Assembly: GCF_004359525.2 (NCBI RefSeq)
Contig: NZ_SCWC02000001.1
Span: 248,001-312,000, forward strand
Source: Macrococcus equipercicus
GTDB lineage: Bacteria > Bacillota > Bacilli > Staphylococcales > Staphylococcaceae
Length of the DNA: 64,000 nt
Reading direction: 5' to 3'
Of this stretch, positions 39,020 through 48,925 are shown one piece after another. Each line of letters starts with the position of its first letter. Positions within the stretch are counted from its first letter, which is position 1. The notes beneath the pieces are model-generated. The model was not told the DNA's origin and did no database searches. It saw only the letters and a list, made by a program, of their open reading frames with translations. The position numbers and the translations under genes are program-made.

Positions 39020-40258
39020 ATGAAGAAAAGAGTTGTGATCACAGGAATCGGGGCGTTAAGTCCTCTAGGGAATGATGCAAGAACAACATTTAACAATGCA
39101 ATTGACGGTGTCAATGGTATTGACTATATTACGAGAATCGATACGACAGACTATGCTGTTAAAATTGCCGGTGAGTTAAAAGACTTCAATATTGAAGATC
39201 ATATTCCAAAAAAAGATGCGAGAAAAATGGACCGCTTTACGCAGTATGCAATGGTAGCAGCAAGACAGGCCGTTGAAGACAGCAAGCTTGAAATCAATGA
39301 TAATAACCGCGACCGTGTGGGTGTGTGGATCGGCTCTGGAATTGGTGGGATGGAGACATTCGAAAACTCATATGAACAGCTGCAGCAGCGTGGTCCTAAC
39401 CGCGTCAGCCCGTTCTTTGTACCGATGATGATTCCCGATATGGCAACTGGTCAAGTTTCGATAGACCTTGGTGCACAAGGGCCGAACGGCTGTACCGTGA
39501 CAGCATGTGCGACAGGAACAAACTGTATCGGTGATGCCTTCAGAATCATTCAGTACGGTGATGCAGATGTTATGGTCGCAGGCGGAACGGAAGCACCAAT
39601 CACCAAAATGGGTATCGCAGGATTTATGGCAAATAAAGCACTGTCGTTTAACAATGACCCTGAAACTGCCTGCCGACCATTCCAGGAAGGCCGTGACGGT
39701 TTTGTTATGGGTGAAGGGGCAGGAATTGTCGTTCTTGAAGAACTGGAACATGCTAAAGCGCGTGGCGCACATATTTATGCTGAAGTAGTCGGCTATGGCA
39801 ACAACGGGGATGCATTCCACATCACTGCGCCAGCACCGAACGGTGAAGGCGGTGTCAGAACGATGAAAATGGCACTGAAAGATGCAGGGATCACACCGGA
39901 AGAAGTGCAGTATTTAAATGCGCACGGCACAAGTACACCGATTGGTGACTTATATGAAACAATGGCCATTAAACAGGTGTTCGGTGAAGCAGTCAATCAA
40001 CTAAAAGTTTCATCTACAAAATCAATGACGGGCCATTTACTGGGTGCGACAGGTGCAGTCGAAGCAATTATTACAGCGCTTGCCATTGAAAACAGTAAAG
40101 TTCCGCCGACTATTCATCAGGCAACACCGGATCCAGAATGTGATATCGACTATATTCCAGAGCATGCCCAGGACCTGGAGATTGAATATGCTTTATCTAA
40201 CAGTCTAGGATTTGGTGGTCATAATGCAGTGCTCGTTTTCAAAAAATATCGTGACTAG
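39020..40258 (+). CDS. fabF: Beta-ketoacyl-ACP synthase II
   Basis: A 412-residue elongating condensing enzyme. The catalytic Cys163 is in [14 protein letters not shown], with histidines in [13 protein letters not shown] and [18 protein letters not shown]-type and GFGGHN motifs near the end are also present. AGGAGG is well placed before the ATG. It follows fabH in the same transcript and ends at a symmetrical terminator. Confidence 0.97.
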   Translation: MKKRVVITGIGALSPLGNDARTTFNNAIDGVNGIDYITRIDTTDYAVKIAGELKDFNIEDHIPKKDARKMDRFTQYAMVAARQAVEDSKLEINDNNRDRVGVWIGSGIGGMETFENSYEQLQQRGPNRVSPFFVPMMIPDMATGQVSIDLGAQGPNGCTVTACATGTNCIGDAFRIIQYGDADVMVAGGTEAPITKMGIAGFMANKALSFNNDPETACRPFQEGRDGFVMGEGAGIVVLEELEHAKARGAHIYAEVVGYGNNGDAFHITAPAPNGEGGVRTMKMALKDAGITPEEVQYLNAHGTSTPIGDLYETMAIKQVFGEAVNQLKVSSTKSMTGHLLGATGAVEAIITALAIENSKVPPTIHQATPDPECDIDYIPEHAQDLEIEYALSNSLGFGGHNAVLVFKKYRD

Positions 40259-40271
40259 CAATCAGTTATCT

Positions 40272-40307
40272 AAAAATCCGGATGGAATTAATTCCATCCG
40301 GATTTTT
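40272..40307. terminator. Bidirectional terminator between fabF and the DUF3899-like gene
   Basis: A perfect 18-bp palindrome (40272-40289 with 40290-40307), A5 at one end and T-run at the other; the effective loop is formed by the central AATTAATT. Confidence 0.92.
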
Positions 40308-40682
40308 TTACTGCATATAGGACAAAAGCAGTGACAGCACTAAAGCAGCACTAGACGTTACAAGCAGCGGCACAGTAATAGCGTAGCGCTGCTGTCTGAT
40401 TTTGATATCTTTTCTTGTATAGAGTTCGTCGTCTTCTAATGTCTCCCTGACTCTTTTAGGAGCAGTCATATAGTGAAAGCGTCTGAATGAATGCCCCATT
40501 ATGCTGAACGCACCGTCTGAGAATAACAGGATCAGCAGGGAAAGACAGAAGAGCACGAGCGCTGCTAAAAACAGTGAATCAATGAACCCGATAGCTGTAA
40601 AGCCGTTAAACAACATGAGGATAAGTGTCAGCAGAAAAAGTAGCAGCAATGACAGCATAAAAAAATGACGTTTCAATGGCAA
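40308..40682 (-). CDS. DUF3899-like membrane protein
   Basis: A 124-residue protein with three predicted membrane helices: two near the N-terminus (about 7-27 and 30-55) and one at the C-terminus (about 100-121). A basic cytoplasmic segment (HSFRRFHYMTAPKRVRETLEDDELYTRKDIKIRQ, with the RVRETLEDDE motif) lies between. A protein of this type follows fabF convergently in staphylococci. Function unknown; the family label is from recollection. Confidence 0.65.
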   Translation of the reverse strand: MPLKRHFFMLSLLLLFLLTLILMLFNGFTAIGFIDSLFLAALVLFCLSLLILLFSDGAFSIMGHSFRRFHYMTAPKRVRETLEDDELYTRKDIKIRQQRYAITVPLLVTSSAALVLSLLLSYMQ

Positions 40683-40913
40683 CCTCCCAATATCAATCTA
40701 CTAATAATTATTGTACATTAAAAAGCATTTTTATGTATATGATATTAATTTTTTTAATTAACAACAGACCGAGTGGTTGGTCTAATCGATTTCTTTAACT
40801 ATAGTTATCAATTTTTATACTATAAAATGAATATTCTATTCAATAATTTACTTTAAAGCGTTAAAATAACTCGTAAAATCTTATAAATATAAAATTTCTG
40901 AATAAAAAATGTA
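40683..40913. other. A/T-rich intergenic region upstream of opp, first part
   Basis: About 230 bases without a credible gene. It holds the promoter region of the DUF3899-like gene (minus strand), a TetR-type inverted repeat with an overlapping plus-strand promoter (40766-40805), a poor cre-like sequence at 40852-40866, and a weak CodY-like sequence at 40892-40906 (11 of 15 consensus positions). Confidence 0.6.
40766..40805 (+). promoter_or_regulatory. TetR-type operator overlapping a sigma-A-like promoter, no cognate gene nearby
   Basis: AGACCGAGTGGTTGGTCT (40766-40783) has 5-bp perfect arms AGACC/GGTCT, extended with one mismatch, and resembles operators of TetR-family repressors. Its right arm contains a -35-like TTGGTC (40777-40782), followed after 17 nt by TATAGT (40800-40805). 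A repressor bound here would block this promoter. No TetR gene and no ORF of note follows until oppB, about 480 nt downstream. Confidence 0.45.
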
Positions 40914-40943
40914 TTGCAAAAATTGTCAGTTAACATCTATAAT
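40914..40943 (+). promoter_or_regulatory. Promoter of oppBCDF
   Basis: TTGCAA (40914-40919), 18-nt spacer, perfect TATAAT (40938-40943). It would give a long 5' leader of about 335 nt before oppB. Confidence 0.6.
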
Positions 40944-40950
40944 AGTCATA

Positions 40951-41286
40951 GAGTTTTGGAAGAAACCAATGAAATGGGGTTAATAATTAAAAAGAAAATA
41001 GGCATTATATTATTCTGCTATATCAATCCGGATCAATTCGGCAATGTTTGTGCAGTTTAGTCACTTTAAGTGTATGACGTTTCATGAAAGGAACAGGCTT
41101 ATGGAGGAATCACAATTATACAATAAAATGTAATATGCCACTATTTATGGATAATGGTATTAAATTTTATTAGTCTTCATTAATTAAATTGAAAAAGTAG
41201 TATGAATTATATGAAAATTTAGTTATTATAAATTATGTATATAAAATTTAAATACGAAGCTTAGATTAGAAGGAGGATTTTGAAGT
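40951..41286 (+). other. Long A/T-rich leader region of the opp operon
   Basis: About 335 bases with no established riboswitch or T-box signature that I can see. A 29-codon open frame (41044-41133, MFVQFSHFKCMTFHERNRLM...) includes an internal ATG at 41101 preceded by AAAGGAACAGG, which could encode a 10-residue leader peptide. Neither is supported strongly. Otherwise I see no repeats or strong hairpins. Confidence 0.4.
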
Positions 41287-42213
41287 ATGTTAAAATTTGC
41301 GCTCAGACGTCTTGGTTACATGATCGTCACTTTATTTATCGTGGCAACGGCCACCTTCTTTTTAATGAAGTTAATGCCGGGAACACCTTACAATGATGAA
41401 AAGTTATCGGCAGAACAGAAGGTTATTGTCAATGAGAAATATGGCTTGAATGATCCTGCCGGCGTGCAATATGTGAACTATTTAAAGAAAGTAGCGACAG
41501 GCGACTTCGGGGTATCATTCCAATATGACAACAGAGCCGTCACTGATATTATTTTCCCTCGTTTAGGGCCATCCGCAGAAATCGGATTTTACGCGCTGGT
41601 CTTCGGCGTGATTGTCGGTATTTTACTAGGCGTTATCGCCGCGGTTAGACAGAATACATGGGTGGATTATTTATCAACGATATTCTCGGTGCTTGCTATC
41701 TCCATTCCTTCGTTCGTACTCGCTGTATTGCTGCAGTACTACTTCACAGTAAAGTATCAATTTTTCCCGGTTGCAGGATGGGAAGGTTTTAAATACGCGG
41801 TGCTGCCGGCATTAGCTTTATCCGCTGGTGTCATTGCAACAATTGCCCGCTATATCCGCTCTGAAATGATTGAAGTATTAGGCTCTGATTACATCACGCT
41901 CGCTAAAGCGAAAGGGAATACGACAAGCCGCGTCTTATTCGGTCACGCACTGCGTAATGCATTGATCCCGATTATTACGTTGATCGGTCCGATGACTGTC
42001 GGTATTTTGACAGGGGCACTGACAATCGAAACGATTTTCGGTATTCCAGGTCTCGGTGACCAGTTTGTACGGTCGATTCAGACGAATGACTATCCAGTCA
42101 TCATGGCCTTAACATTATTTTTATGTTTACTGTTCATCATCGTATTGTTTGTAGTCGATGTATTATATGGGATTATTGACCCACGTATCCGTGTTCAAGG
42201 AGGTAAAGATTAA
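41287..42213 (+). CDS. oppB: Oligopeptide ABC transporter permease OppB
   Basis: A 308-residue permease with six membrane helices. It shows the OppB N-terminus (FALRRLGYMIVTLFIVATATFFLMKLMPG), the EAA loop around SEMIEVLGSDYITLAKAKGNTTSRVLFGHALRNALIP (contacting the ATPases), and IETIFGIPGLG near the C-terminus. A strong SD (AGAAGGAGG) precedes the ATG. It overlaps oppC by one base. The operon corresponds by position to S. aureus opp3, the main nutritional oligopeptide importer. Confidence 0.96.
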   Translation: MLKFALRRLGYMIVTLFIVATATFFLMKLMPGTPYNDEKLSAEQKVIVNEKYGLNDPAGVQYVNYLKKVATGDFGVSFQYDNRAVTDIIFPRLGPSAEIGFYALVFGVIVGILLGVIAAVRQNTWVDYLSTIFSVLAISIPSFVLAVLLQYYFTVKYQFFPVAGWEGFKYAVLPALALSAGVIATIARYIRSEMIEVLGSDYITLAKAKGNTTSRVLFGHALRNALIPIITLIGPMTVGILTGALTIETIFGIPGLGDQFVRSIQTNDYPVIMALTLFLCLLFIIVLFVVDVLYGIIDPRIRVQGGKD

Positions 42214-43274
42214 TGGCTAATGAAGTTAACGGCAATCAAGTATATACGCATGCTGATTTAAATCAGGAGGCATCCACTAACAGAAGCCAACCATTCATAC
42301 TGGCAAACCGCGAAGAGATTTTTGAAGAGAAAATTGAACGTAAAAGTAAAACGTTCTGGCAGGATGCATGGCTGCAGCTGCGCTCCAATAAAGGGGCAGT
42401 CGCCGGCCTCATTGGTCTGATTCTAATACTCATCATGGCATTCCTTGGACCTGCAATCAGCGGTCATACTTACCGGGCGCAAAATATCGACCATTCCAAT
42501 CTCCCGCCGAAAATCGAAGCGTTGAAAGGCATCAGCTTCCTGCCATTCGACGGTAAAGATAAAGATGGCTTTGATCTGTACAAAGCGAAAGACATTAAAG
42601 AAAATTACTGGTTTGGTACAGATGAATTAGGGCGGGACCTCTTTACCCGTGTCTGGAAAGGAACACAGGTCTCTATATTGATCGGTATCGTTGCGGCACT
42701 GCTGGATGTGCTCATCGGGATTACATATGGTGCCATATCGGGCTTCTTCGGCGGCTGGGTGGATACACTCATGCAGCGTATCATTGAAGTCATTGCATCT
42801 GTTCCAAACTTAATCATCATGATCCTATTCGTTATCGTCTTTGATGCAAGTATCGTGACCATCATTCTTGCGATGTCACTGACCGGCTGGATCGGCATGA
42901 GCCGTATCGTCCGGGGTCAGTTCCTGAAGCTTAAAAGCCAGGAATATGTCATGGCCTCAAGAACGCTCGGGGCATCAAATTCCAGTTTAATCTTTAAGCA
43001 TATTCTGCCGAATACTTTAGGACCGATTATCGTCACAGCGATGTTTTCTATTCCAAGTGCGATTTTCTTCGAATCTTTCTTAAGCTTTATCGGCTTAGGG
43101 ATTCCTGCACCATTTGCATCTCTTGGTTCATTAGTGAATGACGGCCGTAAAATGCTGTTGATTCACCCGTATCAAATGTTTGTACCAGCGTTCATTCTAA
43201 GTTTTCTAATTCTATGCTTCTACCTATTTGGTGATGGTGTCCGTGATGCCTTCGATCCTAAAATGCGTAAATAA
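42213..43274 (+). CDS. oppC: Oligopeptide ABC transporter permease OppC
   Basis: A 353-residue permease with an N-terminal cytoplasmic segment (about 55 residues), the OppC_N helix, a large external loop, and five more helices. The loop motif YWFGTDELGRDLFTRVWKGTQ and the EAA loop EYVMASRTLGASNSSLIFKHILPNTLGPI are diagnostic. It pairs with OppB to form the membrane channel. It overlaps oppB by one base and is 13 nt before oppD. Confidence 0.96.
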   Translation: MANEVNGNQVYTHADLNQEASTNRSQPFILANREEIFEEKIERKSKTFWQDAWLQLRSNKGAVAGLIGLILILIMAFLGPAISGHTYRAQNIDHSNLPPKIEALKGISFLPFDGKDKDGFDLYKAKDIKENYWFGTDELGRDLFTRVWKGTQVSILIGIVAALLDVLIGITYGAISGFFGGWVDTLMQRIIEVIASVPNLIIMILFVIVFDASIVTIILAMSLTGWIGMSRIVRGQFLKLKSQEYVMASRTLGASNSSLIFKHILPNTLGPIIVTAMFSIPSAIFFESFLSFIGLGIPAPFASLGSLVNDGRKMLLIHPYQMFVPAFILSFLILCFYLFGDGVRDAFDPKMRK

Positions 43275-43287
43275 GGAGGAAATATAA

Positions 43288-44355
43288 ATGGCTGAAAGAA
43301 TATTGGAAGTAAGAAACCTAAAAGTTTCCTTCGACATTAATGCGGGGGAAGTCCAGGCAGTACGTGGCGTTGATTTCCATCTCGATAAAGCAGAGACACT
43401 GGCAATTGTAGGAGAATCAGGTTCAGGTAAATCGGTAACGACTAAAGCGATTATGCGTCTGTTGCCGACACCCCCAAGCCGTATTAAAGAAGGGCAGATT
43501 CTGTTCGATGGCAAAGATCTGGCGAAGCTGTCAGAAAAAGAAATGCAGAAAGTGCGCGGCAGAGATATTTCGATGATCTTCCAGGATCCGATGACGTCTC
43601 TTAATCCGACAATGAAAATCGGTAAACAGGTGATGGAGCCGCTTATTAAGCACCAGAAGTTATCTAAAGCAGATGCAAAAGCACGGGCGCTCGACATCCT
43701 TCATCTGGTCGGACTGCCTAATCCTGAAGGGCGATTCAACAATTATCCCCACCAGTTCTCAGGCGGTCAGCGTATCGTTATCGCGACGGCACTAGCCTGC
43801 GATCCGAAAATTCTGATTGCAGATGAACCGACAACAGCACTCGATGTAACGATTCAGGCGCAGATTCTGGAACTCATGAAAGACCTGCAAAAGAAGATTG
43901 ACACGTCCATTATTTTCATTACCCACGACTTAGGTGTTGTTGCTAACGTCGCTGACCGTGTCGCTGTTATGTACGGCGGTCAGATTGTTGAGACAGGAAC
44001 AGTAGATGAAATCTTCTACAATCCTAAACACCCTTATACATGGGGACTGCTATCATCTATGCCGAGCTTAGATACAGCGCAGGATACAGAATTACGTGCG
44101 ATTCCGGGTACACCACCTGACTTGATCAAACCACCGGTCGGCGATGCATTTGCCCGTCGTTCTGAATACGCACTGCAGATTGACTTTGAACAGGAGCCGC
44201 CTTGGTACCAGGTGTCTAAAACGCACTTTGTGAAGTCATGGCTGATGGATCCGCAGGCTCCTGAAGTTGAGCTGCCGGAAATGGTCAAACTGAAGCAGCG
44301 CGACCTGCCTGGACAGTTTGATAAGCCGAGACAAGTAGAGGGGGTTAGCTTCTAA
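43288..44355 (+). CDS. oppD: Oligopeptide ABC transporter ATPase OppD, with a shortened signature helix
   Basis: A 355-residue ABC ATPase. Walker A is GESGSGKS, the Q-loop is IFQDPMTSLNP, Walker B is ILIADEPTTALD, and the H-loop is FITHDLGVV. The C-terminal oligopeptide-transporter domain follows. The signature motif reads FSGGQRIVIATALA, two residues shorter after SGG than usual OppD proteins (SGGMRQR-x-x-IA) and OppF here (SGGQRQRIGIA). At DNA level one copy of a tandem CAGCGT appears to be missing, so the change is in frame. It has 1-bp overlap with oppF. Confidence 0.94.
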   Translation: MAERILEVRNLKVSFDINAGEVQAVRGVDFHLDKAETLAIVGESGSGKSVTTKAIMRLLPTPPSRIKEGQILFDGKDLAKLSEKEMQKVRGRDISMIFQDPMTSLNPTMKIGKQVMEPLIKHQKLSKADAKARALDILHLVGLPNPEGRFNNYPHQFSGGQRIVIATALACDPKILIADEPTTALDVTIQAQILELMKDLQKKIDTSIIFITHDLGVVANVADRVAVMYGGQIVETGTVDEIFYNPKHPYTWGLLSSMPSLDTAQDTELRAIPGTPPDLIKPPVGDAFARRSEYALQIDFEQEPPWYQVSKTHFVKSWLMDPQAPEVELPEMVKLKQRDLPGQFDKPRQVEGVSF

Positions 44356-45596
44356 TGAGAGATGATAGAATAAATAATCGTACAGATAATAAAAATGTCC
44401 GTATTATCGACGCGGATAATAATCAAGCAGCTGCAGCGGACGTGTCGAGCGACCGCCGCAGTGAGCTGCGGGAAGAACGTCCGTCATTAGTAGAAAACGA
44501 TGCTCATACTATTGAGGATGGACCGCTGATTGTCGATGAAAATGAGATTGTTGAAGACGCTTCTCACTATTCAGAACGTGAGTTGAACAAGACGGAACTG
44601 ACTGAAGCTGAGAAACATGCAGCAGGCTACAGCGCATATGGTGAAGGTAAAGAAAAGCTGATTGAAGTAGAACATCTGAAACAGTATTTCAATCAAGGGA
44701 AATCAAATGAAGTACGGGCAATTGACGATGTGACATTCGACATTTACCGGGGCGAAACACTTGGTCTCGTAGGTGAGTCCGGCTGTGGTAAATCAACAAC
44801 AGGGCGCACATTGATCAAGCTGTATGACGCGACAGCCGGTAAAGTTGTTTTCGACGGGACAGATATACAGTCCATTAAACGAAAAAAAGATCTGCTTAAA
44901 TTCAACAGACGCATGCAGATGATCTTTCAGGATCCTTATGCTTCACTGAACCCGCGTCTTAAAGTCATGGATATCATTGCTGAAGGGATTGATATTCACA
45001 AACTTGCGAAAAACCGGGAAGACCGGGCGAATCGCGTGTATGAGCTGCTGGAAACAGTAGGTCTCTCTAAAGAGCATGCCAATCGTTACCCGCATGAATT
45101 CTCAGGCGGTCAGCGTCAGCGTATCGGTATTGCCCGTGCGCTGGCAGTAGAGCCGGAATTCATCATTGCGGATGAGCCGATTTCAGCACTGGACGTATCG
45201 ATTCAAGCGCAGGTTGTCAACTTGATGCTGAAGCTGCAAAGAGAACGCGGACTGACATTCCTGTTCATTGCGCATGACTTATCCATGGTTAAATATATTT
45301 CAGACCGTATAGGTGTCATGTACTTCGGCAAAATTGTGGAAATCGGTCCGGCCGATGCCATCTACAATAACCCGCTGCATGAGTACACAAAATCATTGTT
45401 GTCAGCTATCCCGCTGCCGGATCCAGAATCTGAACGTACACGGGTCAGAAAAACTTACAATCCGGATGTCCATGCGTATACAGCAGATGACGTTCTTGAG
45501 CTGCGTGAAGTAGCACCGGATCATTACGTCTACTGTTCACCAAAAGAATATGAAGTATTAAAAGCAAACTACGATTACAGCTATGCTCATGCTTAG
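44355..45596 (+). CDS. oppF: Oligopeptide ABC transporter ATPase OppF with acidic N-terminal extension
   Basis: A 413-residue ABC ATPase, about 90-100 residues longer than usual OppF (about 310-330). The ATPase starts near residue 97 (LIEVEHLKQYFNQGK); Walker A is GESGCGKST, signature FSGGQRQRIGIARAL, Walker B FIIADEPISALD, and H-loop FIAHDLSMV. Residues 1-95 are hydrophilic, acidic and low in complexity (for example NQAAAADVSSDRRSELREER), predicted disordered, with no recognised domain. ATG 44355 overlaps the oppD stop; a later start would need another initiation codon near residue 90. Ends at a terminator before oppA. Confidence 0.92.
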   Translation: MRDDRINNRTDNKNVRIIDADNNQAAAADVSSDRRSELREERPSLVENDAHTIEDGPLIVDENEIVEDASHYSERELNKTELTEAEKHAAGYSAYGEGKEKLIEVEHLKQYFNQGKSNEVRAIDDVTFDIYRGETLGLVGESGCGKSTTGRTLIKLYDATAGKVVFDGTDIQSIKRKKDLLKFNRRMQMIFQDPYASLNPRLKVMDIIAEGIDIHKLAKNREDRANRVYELLETVGLSKEHANRYPHEFSGGQRQRIGIARALAVEPEFIIADEPISALDVSIQAQVVNLMLKLQRERGLTFLFIAHDLSMVKYISDRIGVMYFGKIVEIGPADAIYNNPLHEYTKSLLSAIPLPDPESERTRVRKTYNPDVHAYTADDVLELREVAPDHYVYCSPKEYEVLKANYDYSYAHA

Positions 45597-45600
45597 CAGA

Positions 45601-45635
45601 AACTTTGACTGTTAAAATGCAGTCGAAGTTTTTTC
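45601..45635 (+). terminator. Intrinsic terminator of oppBCDF
   Basis: An 11-bp stem with one G-U pair (AACTTTGACTG with CAGTCGAAGTT, 8-nt loop) followed by TTTTTC. It separates oppA transcription from the permease operon. Confidence 0.85.
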
Positions 45636-45823
45636 ATATCGAAAAACGAGAATGAAAAAAACTAATATCCATATTGCATATATATAAAAAAATATAACTA
45701 GGAAATATTGATATTATATTTATATTCAATATTTATTTATATTAATCTAACATTTAAACGCTTTAATGCATGAATATAAAAAATAAAATATTCAAAAAAA
45801 TCAATAAATGTATAAAATAGCTA

Positions 45824-45852
45824 TTGCTAAGTTCAAATTTATAAAATATAAT
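45824..45852 (+). promoter_or_regulatory. Sigma-A promoter of oppA
   Basis: TTGCTA (45824-45829), 17-nt spacer, perfect TATAAT (45847-45852). The predicted start is about 45859, giving a leader of 57 nt. Confidence 0.75.
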
Positions 45853-45859
45853 TAACACA

Positions 45860-45874
45860 AATCTTCTGAAAATT
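45860..45874. promoter_or_regulatory. CodY box at the oppA transcription start
   Basis: AATCTTCTGAAAATT matches the CodY consensus AATTTTCWGAAAATT at 14 of 15 positions. It begins at the predicted +1 of oppA, where CodY bound with branched-chain amino acids and GTP would block transcription. Confidence 0.72.
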
Positions 45875-45915
45875 CTTGCAGAGTGATTTTAGAAAACGTC
45901 GGGGGGCTTATAAGT

Positions 45916-47583
45916 ATGAAGAAGAAGAGTACATTATTTCTGGCATCATTAATCGCAGTATCTGGTTTCACTGCTGCTTGTTCAAGCAGCGGAAATGATA
46001 AAGATTCAAAGAGCGGATCTGGCACGGCAAGTAAATCAGGTGGAAATGAACAAGTATTGCATTTACTCTCCAGTTCAGATATTCCATCAATGGACTCAGC
46101 GTTAGCGACTGACCAAGTATCATTTGATGTGTTCAACCAAACGTTAGAAGGTTTATACACGCTGGATAAAAACGATAAGGCTGTTCCAGGTGTTGCTGAA
46201 GGAGAACCGCAAAAATCTGCTGACGGTAAAACTTGGACAATCAAACTTCGTAAAGACGCTAAATGGTCAAACGGCGATCCAGTTACTGCGAATGACTTCG
46301 TCTACTCATGGCGCCGTACATTAGATCCTAAAACAGGTGCAGAATATGCTTACATCATGTATGACCTCAAAAATGCGACTGCCATTAACGAAGGTAAATT
46401 AAAACCTGAAGAACTAGGCGTTAAAGCGGTCGATGACCATACATTACAGATTCAACTGGAAAAGGCAGTTCCTTACTTCCAGGAATTACTGGCATTCGGT
46501 ACGTTTATGCCGCAGAACCAGAAATTTGTTGAAGCAAAAGGCGACAAATATGGTACAACGGCAGAAAATACTTTATCAAATGGTCCTTTCGTCTTAGACA
46601 AATGGGAAACAGAAAAAGAATTTGTTCTTAAGAAAAATGATAAGTACTGGGATAAAGACAAAGTTAAGTTAAAAGAAGTAAACTATCAGATCATCAAAGA
46701 TACGAATACTGCCCTTAACTTATACACTACCGGAAAAGTTGATTCTGTTGGTTTAACAGCTGAAAACGTTGATAAATACAAAAAAGACTCTGACTTCCAG
46801 ACTGAACTCGATGCCTCTACTTATTTCATCCGCATCAATGAAAAGAAAAATAAAGATCTGGCCAACAAAAACTTACGTTTAGCAATTGCAAAATCAATCA
46901 ATAAAGAAAAATTAGTTGATACATTACTGAACAACGGTTCTGTGGCAGTCGATACGTTAATGCCGAAAGACTTCGTCAAAGGTCCGGATGGTAAAGACTA
47001 TATTGACGGCGTTAAATCACCATTAAATTATGACAAAGAAGAAGCTAAAAAATACTTGGATAAAGCAAAAGCTGAATTAGGCAAAGACAAATTCGAATTT
47101 GAATACTTAACATATGATGCTGATACTTCTAAAAAAGCTGCCGAATATGTGAAAGAACAAATCGAATCTCACTTACCGGGCGTTACGCTTAAGATCAAGC
47201 AGCAGCCGTTCAAACAAAAGCTTGCACTTGAATCTAAAGATGATTATGAACTGTCATTCGCAGGTTGGGGCCCTGACTATCCAGACCCAATGACATTCCT
47301 TGATATGTTCGTAACAGACGGAACTCACAACCAGACAGGCTGGTCAAACAAAGAGTACGACAAAATGCTTGCTGACGCTAAAGGACCACTTCTTCAGAAG
47401 ATTGATGAGCGCTGGAAAACATTACAGGATGCAGAAAACTTATTCTTAAAAGATGCAGTAGTTGTTCCAATGTATCAGGCTGGTGTATCCCGCTTACGTC
47501 AAGAATATGTTAAAAACTTTGTCACTCACAAATTTGCCGGTGACTCTACACTTAAAGAAGCGTATATCGAAGGCAAAAAATAA
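45916..47583 (+). CDS. oppA: Oligopeptide-binding lipoprotein OppA
   Basis: A 555-residue extracytoplasmic solute-binding lipoprotein (SBP family 5). The signal peptide ends in the lipobox FTAAC with the lipidated Cys22, followed by a Ser/Gly/Lys-rich linker. The family signature region (AKWSNGDPVTANDFVYSWRRTLDP) and the C-terminal SFAGWGPDYPDPMTFLDMF are clear. The start is at 45916 because a GGGGGG-containing SD lies just upstream and the longer frame lacks a signal sequence. It is transcribed separately from oppBCDF, which permits high expression. It is expected to be CodY-regulated. Confidence 0.95.
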   Translation: MKKKSTLFLASLIAVSGFTAACSSSGNDKDSKSGSGTASKSGGNEQVLHLLSSSDIPSMDSALATDQVSFDVFNQTLEGLYTLDKNDKAVPGVAEGEPQKSADGKTWTIKLRKDAKWSNGDPVTANDFVYSWRRTLDPKTGAEYAYIMYDLKNATAINEGKLKPEELGVKAVDDHTLQIQLEKAVPYFQELLAFGTFMPQNQKFVEAKGDKYGTTAENTLSNGPFVLDKWETEKEFVLKKNDKYWDKDKVKLKEVNYQIIKDTNTALNLYTTGKVDSVGLTAENVDKYKKDSDFQTELDASTYFIRINEKKNKDLANKNLRLAIAKSINKEKLVDTLLNNGSVAVDTLMPKDFVKGPDGKDYIDGVKSPLNYDKEEAKKYLDKAKAELGKDKFEFEYLTYDADTSKKAAEYVKEQIESHLPGVTLKIKQQPFKQKLALESKDDYELSFAGWGPDYPDPMTFLDMFVTDGTHNQTGWSNKEYDKMLADAKGPLLQKIDERWKTLQDAENLFLKDAVVVPMYQAGVSRLRQEYVKNFVTHKFAGDSTLKEAYIEGKK

Positions 47584-47598
47584 TGAAGTAGTAAAAGT

Positions 47599-47628
47599 AA
47601 AGAAGACTCAGGATATCCTGAGTCTTCT

Positions 47629-47630
<2 letters not shown>
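47599..47630. terminator. Bidirectional terminator between oppA and trpS
   Basis: A perfect 16-bp palindrome (47599-47614 with 47615-47630) starting in AAAGAAG and ending in CTTCTTT; it touches the trpS stop codon. Confidence 0.85.

Positions 47631-48925
<1,295 letters not shown>

Larger units (their letters stand above)
45636..45915 (+). other. A/T-rich intergenic region upstream of oppA
   Basis: About 280 bases very rich in A and T, without a gene. It contains the oppA promoter (45824-45852), a CodY-box-like site (45860-45874) and the ribosome-binding region. A palindromic TTTAAACGCTTTAA (45753-45766) resembles a poor cre-like sequence also present upstream of oppB. Confidence 0.6.

Noticed and set aside
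40852-40866. cre-like TTTAAAGCGTTAAAA upstream of oppB, with a related sequence at 45753-45767 before oppA
   Set aside because: Each has two mismatches at the most conserved G and C positions of the cre consensus, in very A/T-rich DNA where such matches are common.
41044-41130. Remnant of a transposase start (MTFHERNRL-like peptide)
   Set aside because: The resemblance to IS30-type N-termini is a few residues only, and there are no inverted repeats or further fragments.
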